64,000 bases of DNA, from assembly GCF_936933875.1 (NCBI RefSeq), contig NZ_CAKZIK010000022.1:124001-188000 (forward strand). Direction: 5' to 3'. This DNA comes from an uncultured Chryseobacterium sp. (GTDB taxonomy: Bacteria; Bacteroidota; Bacteroidia; Flavobacteriales; Weeksellaceae). Below are positions 1 through 6,571 of the stretch, one piece after another (the stretch's first letter is position 1; each line of letters opens with the position of its first letter). Position numbers and translations under genes: made by a program. The notes beneath the pieces were generated by a model that saw nothing but the letters and a program-made list of their open reading frames with translations, had not been told where the DNA came from and did not search any database.

Positions 1-96
1 ATATTTTTCGCCAATTTCAAGACCTTCCGTGAGTTTTTTAATTGCTGTCGGTTGGTCTCCTGTCGGTTTAAATTCTGAGTGAAGTTTAAAATTCAT
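1..96 (-). CDS. uvrB: UvrABC system protein B, N-terminal fragment (runs off the window)
   Basis: The reverse strand starts with ATG and reads MNFKLHSEFKPTGDQPTAIK, followed by KLTEGLEIGEKY. This is the conserved beginning of UvrB, the damage-recognition helicase of nucleotide excision repair (family pattern F.L.SEFKPTGDQP.AI..L..G). Only 32 codons lie inside the window; the Walker A motif would follow just beyond the edge. The start is the first ATG of the frame and fits the family's usual N-terminus. The gene is co-directional with the S41 protease gene, with a terminator hairpin between them. Confidence 0.85.
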   Translation of the reverse strand, partial: MNFKLHSEFKPTGDQPTAIKKLTEGLEIGEKY

Positions 97-118
97 ACGT
101 CAAAAATACAAAAAAGAA

Positions 119-140
119 AAGAGCAGAAAATTCTGCTCTT
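119..140 (-). terminator. Rho-independent terminator upstream of uvrB
   Basis: A perfect 10-bp inverted repeat (AAGAGCAGAA / TTCTGCTCTT) is followed on the minus strand by a T-rich run. It would end transcripts from the S41 protease gene (and its frameshifted tail) before uvrB. Confidence 0.8.
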
Positions 141-162
141 CATGAATTATTTCTTTTAAATC

Positions 163-384
163 CTACTTAGAATTGCTCTGATTTGTAAAACTCATAGCAA
201 ACGGCAGTTTATAAAATGATTTTATCGCAAACCCGTTTGCAGTTGCCGGTTTCCAAACGACATTTTCGTTAACTGCCTTTATTGTTCGAAGAGCTTCTTT
301 GTTTAGCGCTTCATTACTTCCTTCCGCTCTGTAGTTAGATGTTTTGCCGTTTTCATCAATTTCGAAAACTTTTATTTCTGGTTT
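163..384 (-). pseudogene. Detached TonB-C-like tail of the S41 protease gene, in another frame
   Basis: Directly after the stop of the S41 protease a different reading frame encodes about 73 residues without a start codon: PEIKVFEIDENGK, then VVWKPATANGFAIKSFYKLPF, ending TNQSNSK. The W.PA..nG..v...y.lPf pattern resembles the C-terminal domain of TonB-family proteins. Adding one base to the short T run at 382-384 (plus strand) joins the frames as DFSKYRKPEIKVFEIDENG, a smooth continuation of the protease. So this is probably the original C-terminus of that gene, separated by a one-base deletion, which may be a real mutation or a sequencing error. The domain assignment is from pattern only. 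Confidence 0.6.
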
Positions 385-1886
385 CTATATTTAGAAAAAT
401 CCTGAATATAAAGACCTTTAGCAGTATTGGTTCGGTTAACCTGTAATGCTTTGGTTCTGTAATTAATATCATTATCAAACCTTGCTTCAGCTGTTTTACC
501 GATTGTTTGTCCCGTAATAAGCTCCAATGCTTTCTTAAGCGAGGGATCAGAAGTATCTCCAAATTCTTTGATATTATTGAAGAATGAATAAGGATTAACT
601 TTCACTGTTGGTGTGATACCACTTCCATCAGTGGGAACCGGATCCTTATCCTTATTGTAGTAAGCAAAAGTAATTGGCTGAAGTTGCCATTTGTGTTTTG
701 TACTTCTCGTTGCATACGAAGTATAATCGGAAGCTGGAGAATCATACAATGTGATAGAGCCAACATATTTTCCAACGGTTTCATCACCAATGGTGGTGAT
801 ATTAACATATTTTCCAAGGCTGCTTACTGTCAATTCACTTGCTGATGCTGTTTGGAAGGTTACTAAAACATAAATTTTTGGCAGCGTAAGACTGTTCACA
901 GCTTCTTGTCCGGAAACTTCCGGATGATTATTGACAAGACTGTAGGTATTAACAGTGTTTTTTAGATAATCCCATCCGTCTTCATCATTATGTTTATTAT
1001 TGAAATCCAGATAAGTATAAGGTTGCCCTGTAAAACTTCCGTTGATCATTTGTCCTAAAGCCACTGCAGTTTCCAAAGAACCACCTCCATTGTATCTTAA
1101 ATCCAAAATCAATTCATTTACGCCATCTGCTTTCATTTTTGCAAAAGCAGCGTTCAGTTCGTCATTATAATCTGCTTTAAAAGCATTGAAAACCAAATAA
1201 CCGATGTTTTTGGTTCCGTAAACGAAGTTTTTGTAGAAAGCTACCGGATTTTCATCCTTTTCAACTCTAGTCAAAGAAATATTTTCAATTTTATCTGTTG
1301 TAATTAATGCTGAAGAAGTAAGCGTTGTAGTTGCAGCTCTTGTAATGGTAAATTGACTTGTTTCAAGCTGATTATAATTACTAGCTGTTAAAACAGAGCC
1401 GTTTACTTTCGTAATAACGTCTCCTCTTTTAATTCCTGCTGCTTCAGCCGGTGAACCCGGTGAAACGTAATTGATTAACGCAACATAAGCTGTTGCATTA
1501 TTGTCTTTTGGATAAAGTCCGTAATGAAGTCCTGAAGTTGGTTCCACTTCTGCACTTTTTCCAGCATCAACAATTACATTATCGTTTTCAATCCACGAAA
1601 AACGGTCTGTTGTTCCATAATTGTAAAGCAAACTGTAGAATAATTTATCCGGTGTCTTTCCGTTAATGAAAGAAACATAACCCGACGAATTTTTAAAAGA
1701 ATCTGCCAAGTTGGGTACATTAGGCTGCCAATAATACCATGAATTCATTGCCTTCCAAACATAATCATTAATTTCATTGGCTACCGGAGTAGGATTTGGC
1801 GCAGGAGTTGTATCTTCGTTTCTGGAGCAGGCAGTAAGCGTTAAAGCTGCTGCACCCAAACAAATCATAAAATTTTTTATTTTCAT
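372..1886 (-). CDS. S41 family carboxy-terminal processing peptidase, lipoprotein
   Basis: A 504-aa predicted lipoprotein: the signal peptide ends in the lipobox LTAC (Cys20), so the protein is likely anchored in the outer membrane or periplasmic face. A Pro/Thr-rich linker follows, then a PDZ domain near residues 115-185 (SPGSPAEAAGIKRGDVI) and an S41 protease domain near 225-430. The Ser/Lys dyad is visible as TASASE (Ser348) and VGK (Lys373), with the 25-residue spacing seen in the CtpA/Prc family. LDLRYNGGGS is the family's conserved strand. The C-terminus appears cut: a TonB-C-like tail continues in another frame at 163-384. A TAATTTTG -7 element lies 18 bp upstream of the ATG. The substrate cannot be told from sequence. 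Confidence 0.85.
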   Translation of the reverse strand: MKIKNFMICLGAAALTLTACSRNEDTTPAPNPTPVANEINDYVWKAMNSWYYWQPNVPNLADSFKNSSGYVSFINGKTPDKLFYSLLYNYGTTDRFSWIENDNVIVDAGKSAEVEPTSGLHYGLYPKDNNATAYVALINYVSPGSPAEAAGIKRGDVITKVNGSVLTASNYNQLETSQFTITRAATTTLTSSALITTDKIENISLTRVEKDENPVAFYKNFVYGTKNIGYLVFNAFKADYNDELNAAFAKMKADGVNELILDLRYNGGGSLETAVALGQMINGSFTGQPYTYLDFNNKHNDEDGWDYLKNTVNTYSLVNNHPEVSGQEAVNSLTLPKIYVLVTFQTASASELTVSSLGKYVNITTIGDETVGKYVGSITLYDSPASDYTSYATRSTKHKWQLQPITFAYYNKDKDPVPTDGSGITPTVKVNPYSFFNNIKEFGDTSDPSLKKALELITGQTIGKTAEARFDNDINYRTKALQVNRTNTAKGLYIQDFSKYRNQK

Positions 1887-1903
1887 TTCAAATAATAGTA
1901 TTA

Positions 1904-1911
1904 CAAAATTA
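1904..1911 (-). promoter_or_regulatory. -7 promoter element of the S41 protease gene
   Basis: On the minus strand TAATTTTG matches the Bacteroidetes -7 consensus TAnnTTTG, 18 bp before the ATG. No clear TTTG -33 element is seen. The divergent lipoprotein gene starts only 13 bp away, so the two 5' regions overlap. Confidence 0.5.
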
Positions 1912-1923
1912 AAAGTTAATCTA

Positions 1924-2304
1924 ATGAAAACCAGCTTTTTAAAACCTGCATTATTCCTCTTGCCTTTAGCTTTAATTAGCGTTTCCTGTAAAACAAATAT
2001 ACTGCCAAAAATCCATAATCCAACATACCAAAGCTACAATGCCGGCACCGAAAAGGGTTATTACGTAGATTTTGAACTCAGCCATGACAGTATTGTTCCT
2101 GCGGCTGTAATTTTAAACAATATTGAACAAACCATTTCAGCTGACAGTAAATCCGGTCTTAAGTACCATGTAAACGTAATTGCGCAGTCTCAGAAAATTT
2201 TTGGCTTTAAACCGAAAGTTTCCAAAAAAGATAATGGACTCATCTTTAAAACAGATACAACTGATGTTTATAAAGCGGTTGACTTTAAACTGAAAACGAA
2301 ATAA
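1924..2304 (+). CDS. Hypothetical small lipoprotein
   Basis: A 126-aa protein of unknown function. The N-terminus MKTSFLKPALFLLPLALIS is a signal peptide followed by the lipobox SVSC, predicting a lipidated periplasmic or outer-membrane protein. The mature part (about 105 aa) is hydrophilic and mixed alpha/beta in character, with no motif I recognise. The ATG at 1924 is chosen because it places the signal peptide at the start; the open frame extends 49 codons further upstream but those lie antisense to the S41 gene. It is divergent from that gene, and a strong terminator follows, so it is probably a single-gene unit. Confidence 0.7.
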   Translation: MKTSFLKPALFLLPLALISVSCKTNILPKIHNPTYQSYNAGTEKGYYVDFELSHDSIVPAAVILNNIEQTISADSKSGLKYHVNVIAQSQKIFGFKPKVSKKDNGLIFKTDTTDVYKAVDFKLKTK

Positions 2305-2321
2305 CATCAAAAAGATTATAA

Positions 2322-2352
2322 AAAGAGCAGCGTATTCTGCTCTTTCTTTTTT
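2322..2352 (+). terminator. Rho-independent terminator
   Basis: AAAGAGCAG / CTGCTCTTT stem with a 6-nt loop and a following T-rich tract, just after the small lipoprotein gene. The stem sequence resembles the terminator at 119-140. Confidence 0.85.
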
Positions 2353-2402
2353 CCATGAGGAATGGTTTTTGTTGCTTATTTTACAATCACAAAGACTTTT
2401 TT

Positions 2403-3647
2403 ATGAAAATTTTATTCAATAGCTGGCCTCTTTTGGGAGTTCTTTTTTTAGGATCCTGCGGTGGAAATACAGCAACAACAGAAACCGTAAATGGTACGGA
2501 AACCAATACCAATACTGAAAATTTACCCAACCCTGAAACTGCAGAAAAAAATTCACCTGAATACAAATCTGCTTTCGCAGGACAAACCAGAATTGCCGGT
2601 GTTAAAACCTCAACACCATACGTTATTGATGTCCTAAATACTTCTTTAGGAAAACCTTGGGGAATTACCAACTTACCTGATGGAAGATTTTTGGTAACGG
2701 AAAAATCGGGCTTTTTTAATATTATTTCTAAAGACGGAAAAACGGTTACAAAAGTGACCGGCCTGGAAAATATGCAGGTTGATCCAAAAGGACAGGGCGG
2801 ACTTTTGGATGTTGCTTTAGATCCGGATTTCGCCAATAGCAGAATGATTTACTTCTCTTTCTCTGAAACTGTTTTTAATGAAAATAATACCGCTGTAGGA
2901 AAAGGAAAACTTTCAGCAGATGAAAAAACTATTGAAAATCCGTACGTGATTTTCCGCGCAAAGCCTTCGTATAATGGTGATAAACATTATGGAAGCCGAC
3001 TTGTTTTCGACAAAGACGGAAATCTTTTCGTGAGCACTGGTGAGCGTTCAGATTTGGAAACCAGACCTTATGCGCAAAAACAAGATTCTTATCTAGGAAA
3101 AGTTTTAAAAATCACAAAAGATGGAGAGCCAGCTCCTGGAAATCCAAATCTGGCTGGCTGGAAACCACATATTTATTCAACAGGACACAGAAATCCGCAA
3201 GGTTTGGCTTTGGACAAAAAAGGGCAACTCTGGGAAGCCGAAATGGGACCAAGAGGTGGCGACGAAATTAACCTCATCCAACCAGGAAAAAATTATGGTT
3301 GGGGTGATGTAACTTATGGCATTGAATACAGCGGAGCCAAAATCAACAACGGAACAACCCAAAAAGCCGGAACAGAACAACCTGTTTATTATTGGGATCC
3401 ATCAATTTCGATGAGTGGAATCACATTTTATACCGGAACTATTGACGAATGGAAAAACAATATGTTTATAGGATGTTTGAGTGGCGAAAAAATCATCCGT
3501 TTGGTTATTCAAAATAATAAAGTGGTGGGAGAAGAATGGCTGTTGACCGACAGAAAAGACAGATTTCGTGATGTTTTGAATGGAAACGACGGACATCTTT
3601 ACACGGTTTCCGACAGTGGAAAACTTTACCGAATTTCGAAGAAATAA
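2403..3647 (+). CDS. PQQ-dependent aldose sugar dehydrogenase (Asd/YliI type), lipoprotein
   Basis: A 414-aa secreted quinoprotein predicted to oxidise aldose sugars in the periplasm using PQQ and Ca2+. It starts with a signal peptide and lipobox LGSC, then a Thr/Asn-rich linker. The soluble-GDH-like six-bladed propeller shows LGKPWGITNLPDGRFLVTEK, GGLLDVALDPDF, HYGSRLVFDKDGNLFVSTGE, and STGHRNPQGLALD followed by EMGPRGGDEINLI and NYGWG, the usual PQQ/Ca-binding stretches of this family. The ATG at 2403 was preferred to one 16 codons upstream because it begins the signal peptide. Many relatives work only if PQQ is supplied; no PQQ synthesis genes are in this window. It sits alone between two terminators. 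Confidence 0.9.
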   Translation: MKILFNSWPLLGVLFLGSCGGNTATTETVNGTETNTNTENLPNPETAEKNSPEYKSAFAGQTRIAGVKTSTPYVIDVLNTSLGKPWGITNLPDGRFLVTEKSGFFNIISKDGKTVTKVTGLENMQVDPKGQGGLLDVALDPDFANSRMIYFSFSETVFNENNTAVGKGKLSADEKTIENPYVIFRAKPSYNGDKHYGSRLVFDKDGNLFVSTGERSDLETRPYAQKQDSYLGKVLKITKDGEPAPGNPNLAGWKPHIYSTGHRNPQGLALDKKGQLWEAEMGPRGGDEINLIQPGKNYGWGDVTYGIEYSGAKINNGTTQKAGTEQPVYYWDPSISMSGITFYTGTIDEWKNNMFIGCLSGEKIIRLVIQNNKVVGEEWLLTDRKDRFRDVLNGNDGHLYTVSDSGKLYRISKK

Positions 3648-3653
3648 AAAAAG

Positions 3654-3680
3654 AAAACGCTTCAAATTGGAGCGTTTTTT
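3654..3680. terminator. Bidirectional terminator
   Basis: AAAACGCT / AGCGTTTT stem with T runs on both strands. It separates the convergent sugar dehydrogenase gene and the TonB receptor remnant. Confidence 0.85.
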
Positions 3681-3692
3681 ATTGAGGTTTGT

Positions 3693-3924
3693 TTAGAATT
3701 TAAAACTAATTCTCGTGAAGACCTGTTTTTTGGCTCAACTGTTTAATATCGATAACATCAACGGGAACCGGAGTATTAGTTACTGTTCTTTTTTTATTTC
3801 TGGTTCCGGTAAGCACTACTTCATCTACATTTCCTTCTTTCGTTACCGTATAATTTACAGTTTGTGCATGTACCGAAACTGCTCCTGCCAAGAAACACAG
3901 GATACTCAAATGTTTAATTTTCAT
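3693..3924 (-). pseudogene. TonB-dependent receptor remnant with a large internal deletion
   Basis: The reverse strand encodes a signal peptide (MKIKHLSILCFLAGAVSVHA) and the start of a plug domain (DEVVLTGTRNKKRTVTNTPV, then PVDVIDIKQLSQKTG). It then changes frame and reads VFTRISFKF-stop, which is the typical last beta-strand and C-terminus of a TonB-dependent outer-membrane receptor. The whole middle of the receptor, which would normally be some 600-700 residues, is missing. The straightforward open frame gives a 72-aa protein that stops four codons after the junction. The simplest reading is a deletion that joined the first ~67 codons to the last 9, out of frame. The protein is certainly non-functional as a transporter. 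Confidence 0.8.
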
Positions 3925-4122
3925 CTTAGTTTATTCATTAAAAGCAAAACAAAGGTAATTTAAATCTAAAGAAAATGTTAAATTCTTTAATTTTTATCAT
4001 CAAAATTGGAAATTTTTTGATTTAAATTCTGTTATTGTTGAAGACACGTCTAATATTTGTACATTTTGATTCCTTCATAAATCATAATTTTACTTGCAAA
4101 TTTTCATTAAAAACAATATACT

Positions 4123-4130
4123 TATCTTTG
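4123..4130 (+). promoter_or_regulatory. -7 promoter element of the 170-aa outer-membrane protein gene
   Basis: TATCTTTG, a full match to TAnnTTTG, 30 bp before the ATG at 4161. A -33 element is not obvious at the usual spacing. Confidence 0.5.
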
Positions 4131-4160
4131 CCGCTGTAAATTTTTAAAAAAATAGAAATT

Positions 4161-4673
4161 ATGAAAAAGTTAATTTTAGCTGCAGCTTTCGGAATGTTCG
4201 GATTGGCTACTGCTCAAACTGATGCTTTTATTGGAGAGGGAGATGTAAAAGCTCAGGTTGGAGCTAACTTCCAGGATGGTGGAACAGGAATTCAGGCTTC
4301 TTTGGATTACGGTTTAGGAGATAGTTTCTCTATCGGAGCTCAGGCTGGTTACCTTCTTGGAGTAAAAGAAATCGACGGCCTTGGAACTCCTGAAGCTGGA
4401 GACAGATTTGATGCTAAAGCAAGAGCAAACGCTCACCTTGGTGATGTTATTGGTCTTCCTCACAATTTCGATATCTATCCAGGTTTAGATTTAGGTCTTA
4501 AAAACTTTGGTGGACACGTTGGAACAAGAGTTTTCTTTGATAAAGGTTTCGGTCTTTTCGCAGAAGCACAGTTCCCAATCGCAAGATTCAACAAAGATGC
4601 TGTAGGTTATGAGTTGTTGAACAACCAGTTCAACATCGCTGTTGGAGCTTCTTTCGACATTACAAAAAGATAA
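4161..4673 (+). CDS. Small outer-membrane beta-barrel-like protein (possibly DUF6646 family)
   Basis: A 170-aa protein with a clear signal peptide (MKKLILAAAFGMFGLATAQ). The mature chain alternates Gly/aromatic-rich strands (VGANFQDGGTGIQASLDYGL, FSIGAQAGYLLG, GGHVGTRVFFDKGFGLFAEA) and ends FNIAVGASFDITKR, as in eight-stranded outer-membrane barrels. It recalls a Flavobacteriia family that I believe is catalogued as DUF6646, but this is from memory. Codon use is strongly biased to GGT/GGA, CTT, TCT and AAC, more than in its neighbours, which suggests high expression. No function is known to me. Confidence 0.75.
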   Translation: MKKLILAAAFGMFGLATAQTDAFIGEGDVKAQVGANFQDGGTGIQASLDYGLGDSFSIGAQAGYLLGVKEIDGLGTPEAGDRFDAKARANAHLGDVIGLPHNFDIYPGLDLGLKNFGGHVGTRVFFDKGFGLFAEAQFPIARFNKDAVGYELLNNQFNIAVGASFDITKR

Positions 4674-4695
4674 GAATTTTTTTATTCAAAATAAG

Positions 4696-4821
4696 AACGA
4701 GGATGTCTCAAAAGTAAATGATATGGGTTGAGATTCTTCTATATGAAAACATCTCTCGTATAGGGATACGAGTAAAATCAAGAAAAAAGGCTGTTCTCAA
4801 TACTTTTGAGACAGCCTCGTT
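4696..4821. mobile_element. MITE-like element with 21-bp terminal inverted repeats
   Basis: A 126-bp segment bounded by AACGAGGATGTCTCAAAAGTA and, inverted, TACTTTTGAGACAGCCTCGTT, which match at 20 of 21 positions. GAGGCTGTCTCAAAAG-type ends are common on some transposons. There is no coding capacity inside; it holds a small palindrome (CTCGTAT..ATACGAG at 4755-4772). The right end also forms a local hairpin (GGCTGT.CTCAA / TTGAG.ACAGCC) followed by seven Ts, so it could act as a plus-strand terminator for the barrel gene. No target-site duplication was seen. The rest of 4674-5039 holds only this element and the cation-efflux remnant. Confidence 0.55.
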
Positions 4822-4866
4822 TTTTTATGCTTGCGATTTCCATTAAATCACTGTCCTTTGTAGAAG

Positions 4867-4983
4867 TTAAGCCTGGTTTGCACAATCTGCAAAAGAGTGA
4901 ATGGTTTCCGCTAATATTGCGCGGGATTTCGTCATAAAATCTGCAAATCCTTTTGCACAAACAATCAGCAGATTACAATTATG
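4867..4983 (-). pseudogene. Fragment of a cation diffusion facilitator (CDF) transporter
   Basis: The reverse strand reads LLIVCAKGFADFMTKSRAIL followed by AETIHSFADCANQA and a stop. This matches the N-terminal membrane region of CDF metal-efflux proteins (pattern SxAMLAEaiHSlaDtgNQ, with the metal-site HSxxD). Upstream the frame is disrupted and no start is visible; downstream it stops at the point where the next membrane helix should begin. About 39 codons remain of a protein that is normally near 300 aa. It lies beside the MITE-like element, consistent with a decaying region. Confidence 0.65.
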
Positions 4984-5039
4984 CTTTGGATAATATGTCC
5001 CGTTCCGTGATTATTGTCGCTCAATATGTTTTTAAAGGT

Positions 5040-5717
5040 TTACTGATTTTTAATTTTTTTAACCCCATGAAAATCTTTCAGATAGAAAGGCTCAAAATAC
5101 GCCACATCTTCAAAATCTTTTGCGTTAAATTTCTCTACCGATTTTTGCATTAAATATTTTGCTGAAGGATAGATTTCATTTTTGAATTCAGCATTAGTAA
5201 CACTGATGATTTCCTGAGTTTTTGCAGCGCCGTCGCCAACAAAAAGAATTTTCTTTCCCGAAAGTTCGCTGAAAGAATTTTCATCCAACACCAAACTTTT
5301 CGTCTCCGAAATTTCTTGGCCAGTTTTACCATCGTAAATTGCAGTATAAACCTCCATTCTTCGTGCATCAATCAACGGAACAATTACGTCGAATCCTTGA
5401 TTTACAAAAGGCTCTATCATCGTTTGCATTGAATTCACCGCAATAAGTGGCAGATTTAAACCAAAGCAAAATCCTTTCGCAGCAGAAGCTCCAATCCGTA
5501 AACCAGTGTAAGAACCCGGTCCTTTTCCGAGGCTTACCGCATCCAAGTCTTTCAGAGAAATTTCTGCGCCTTCCAGCGCCCACTCTACGAAAGTGTGCAA
5601 AGATTCGCTCTGCTTATAATTTTCGGAAACTTCTTCGCAAAGACACAACAGTTCTTTACCATCAGAAATAGCAACAGAACAGTTCTTGGAAGAGGTTTCG
5701 AGGTGTAAAATTTTCAT
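5040..5717 (-). CDS. tsaB: tRNA threonylcarbamoyladenosine biosynthesis protein TsaB
   Basis: A 225-aa ASKHA-fold protein that partners TsaD and TsaE in making t6A37 on ANN-decoding tRNAs in the cytoplasm. The N-terminus MKILHLETSSKNCSVAI is the family's first beta hairpin, and GKGPGSYTGLRIG (residues 64-76) is its signature. Length is usual. It is nine bases downstream of the ydfG-like gene on the same strand, so the two are probably co-transcribed. No terminator was seen after its stop; the downstream DNA is the decayed CDF fragment. Confidence 0.93.
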   Translation of the reverse strand: MKILHLETSSKNCSVAISDGKELLCLCEEVSENYKQSESLHTFVEWALEGAEISLKDLDAVSLGKGPGSYTGLRIGASAAKGFCFGLNLPLIAVNSMQTMIEPFVNQGFDVIVPLIDARRMEVYTAIYDGKTGQEISETKSLVLDENSFSELSGKKILFVGDGAAKTQEIISVTNAEFKNEIYPSAKYLMQKSVEKFNAKDFEDVAYFEPFYLKDFHGVKKIKNQ

Positions 5718-5726
5718 CGTCCAAAA

Positions 5727-6479
5727 TTAAGCATTTCTGTGGATAGTTCGCGGCTCGCTTTGTGCGCTTGGATAAATCGTGATGTCGGAAATTGTAACGT
5801 GTTTTGGTGTATTTACACAGTAAGAAACAGTATCTGCAATGTCTTCTGCCTTTAAGGCATCATAACCTGCGTAAACCATTGCTGCTCTTTCTTTATCGCC
5901 CTTAAAGCGTACTTCCGAAAATTCTGTTGCGACAGCTCCGGGTTGAACATTTGTAACTTTGATACCAAATTCTGTGAGTTCCAGACGCATCCCTTCTGAA
6001 ATAACATCCACTGCTTTTTTCGAAGCGCAATACACCACACCATTCGTGTAGGTTTGACGTGCTGCAACAGAACTGATGTTCACAATATGTCCGCTTTTTT
6101 GAGCCTTCATCAATGGAATAACTTTTTTGGAAACATACAGCAAGCCTTTCACGTTTCCGTCCATCATTGCATCCCAATCATCAATGCTTCCTTCGGAAAG
6201 TGGATCCAAACCATGTGCGTTTCCTGCGTTGTTGATTAACACATCAATGTTTCGGAAATTCCCCGGAAGAGAATCTATTGCAGAACTTACCTCATCAAAA
6301 TTTCGGACATCAAATTTCAAAGTATAAACTTCCGTTTGTAGAGAAAGTTCGTTTTTAATTTTTTCTAAAACTTCTGTTCTTCTGCCACAAAGAATCAGGC
6401 GGTTTCCCTGTTTTGCAAAAGTTTCAGCGCAGGCTTTACCAATTCCGGAAGTAGCTCCGGTAATGATGATGGTTTTCAT
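5727..6479 (-). CDS. ydfG: Short-chain dehydrogenase, YdfG-like (NADP-dependent)
   Basis: A 250-aa classical SDR. TGATSGIG (residues 7-14) is the nucleotide-binding glycine motif, NNAG is at 83-86, and the catalytic residues are Ser137, Tyr150 and Lys154 (YCASK). GRR after the second strand suggests NADP preference. The overall layout (LRNIDVLINNAGNA.G, SIDDWDAMMDGNVKGLLYVS) is that of the YdfG group, which oxidises serine and 3-hydroxy acids or reduces malonic semialdehyde. The exact substrate is inferred from family resemblance. It is the first gene of a pair with tsaB; a terminator separates it from prc upstream. Confidence 0.85.
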   Translation of the reverse strand: MKTIIITGATSGIGKACAETFAKQGNRLILCGRRTEVLEKIKNELSLQTEVYTLKFDVRNFDEVSSAIDSLPGNFRNIDVLINNAGNAHGLDPLSEGSIDDWDAMMDGNVKGLLYVSKKVIPLMKAQKSGHIVNISSVAARQTYTNGVVYCASKKAVDVISEGMRLELTEFGIKVTNVQPGAVATEFSEVRFKGDKERAAMVYAGYDALKAEDIADTVSYCVNTPKHVTISDITIYPSAQSEPRTIHRNA

Positions 6480-6508
6480 TGATTTGTTTTGAATTTTGAA
6501 ATAAAAAA

Positions 6509-6550
6509 ATCGCTAAACTTTGATTTTTTCGAACCATAAATTTAGCGATT
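6509..6550 (-). terminator. Terminator of prc
   Basis: AATCGCTAAA / TTTAGCGATT stem with a 22-nt loop, followed on the minus strand by TTTTTTTATTT. It lies between prc and the ydfG-like gene. Confidence 0.75.
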
Positions 6551-6571
6551 ATTGTTTGTTACTGAAAGTGT

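Noticed and set aside
2387..2836. A 149-codon open frame opposite the PQQ sugar dehydrogenase gene
   Set aside because: Antisense shadow of a conserved enzyme; no signal, motif or promoter.
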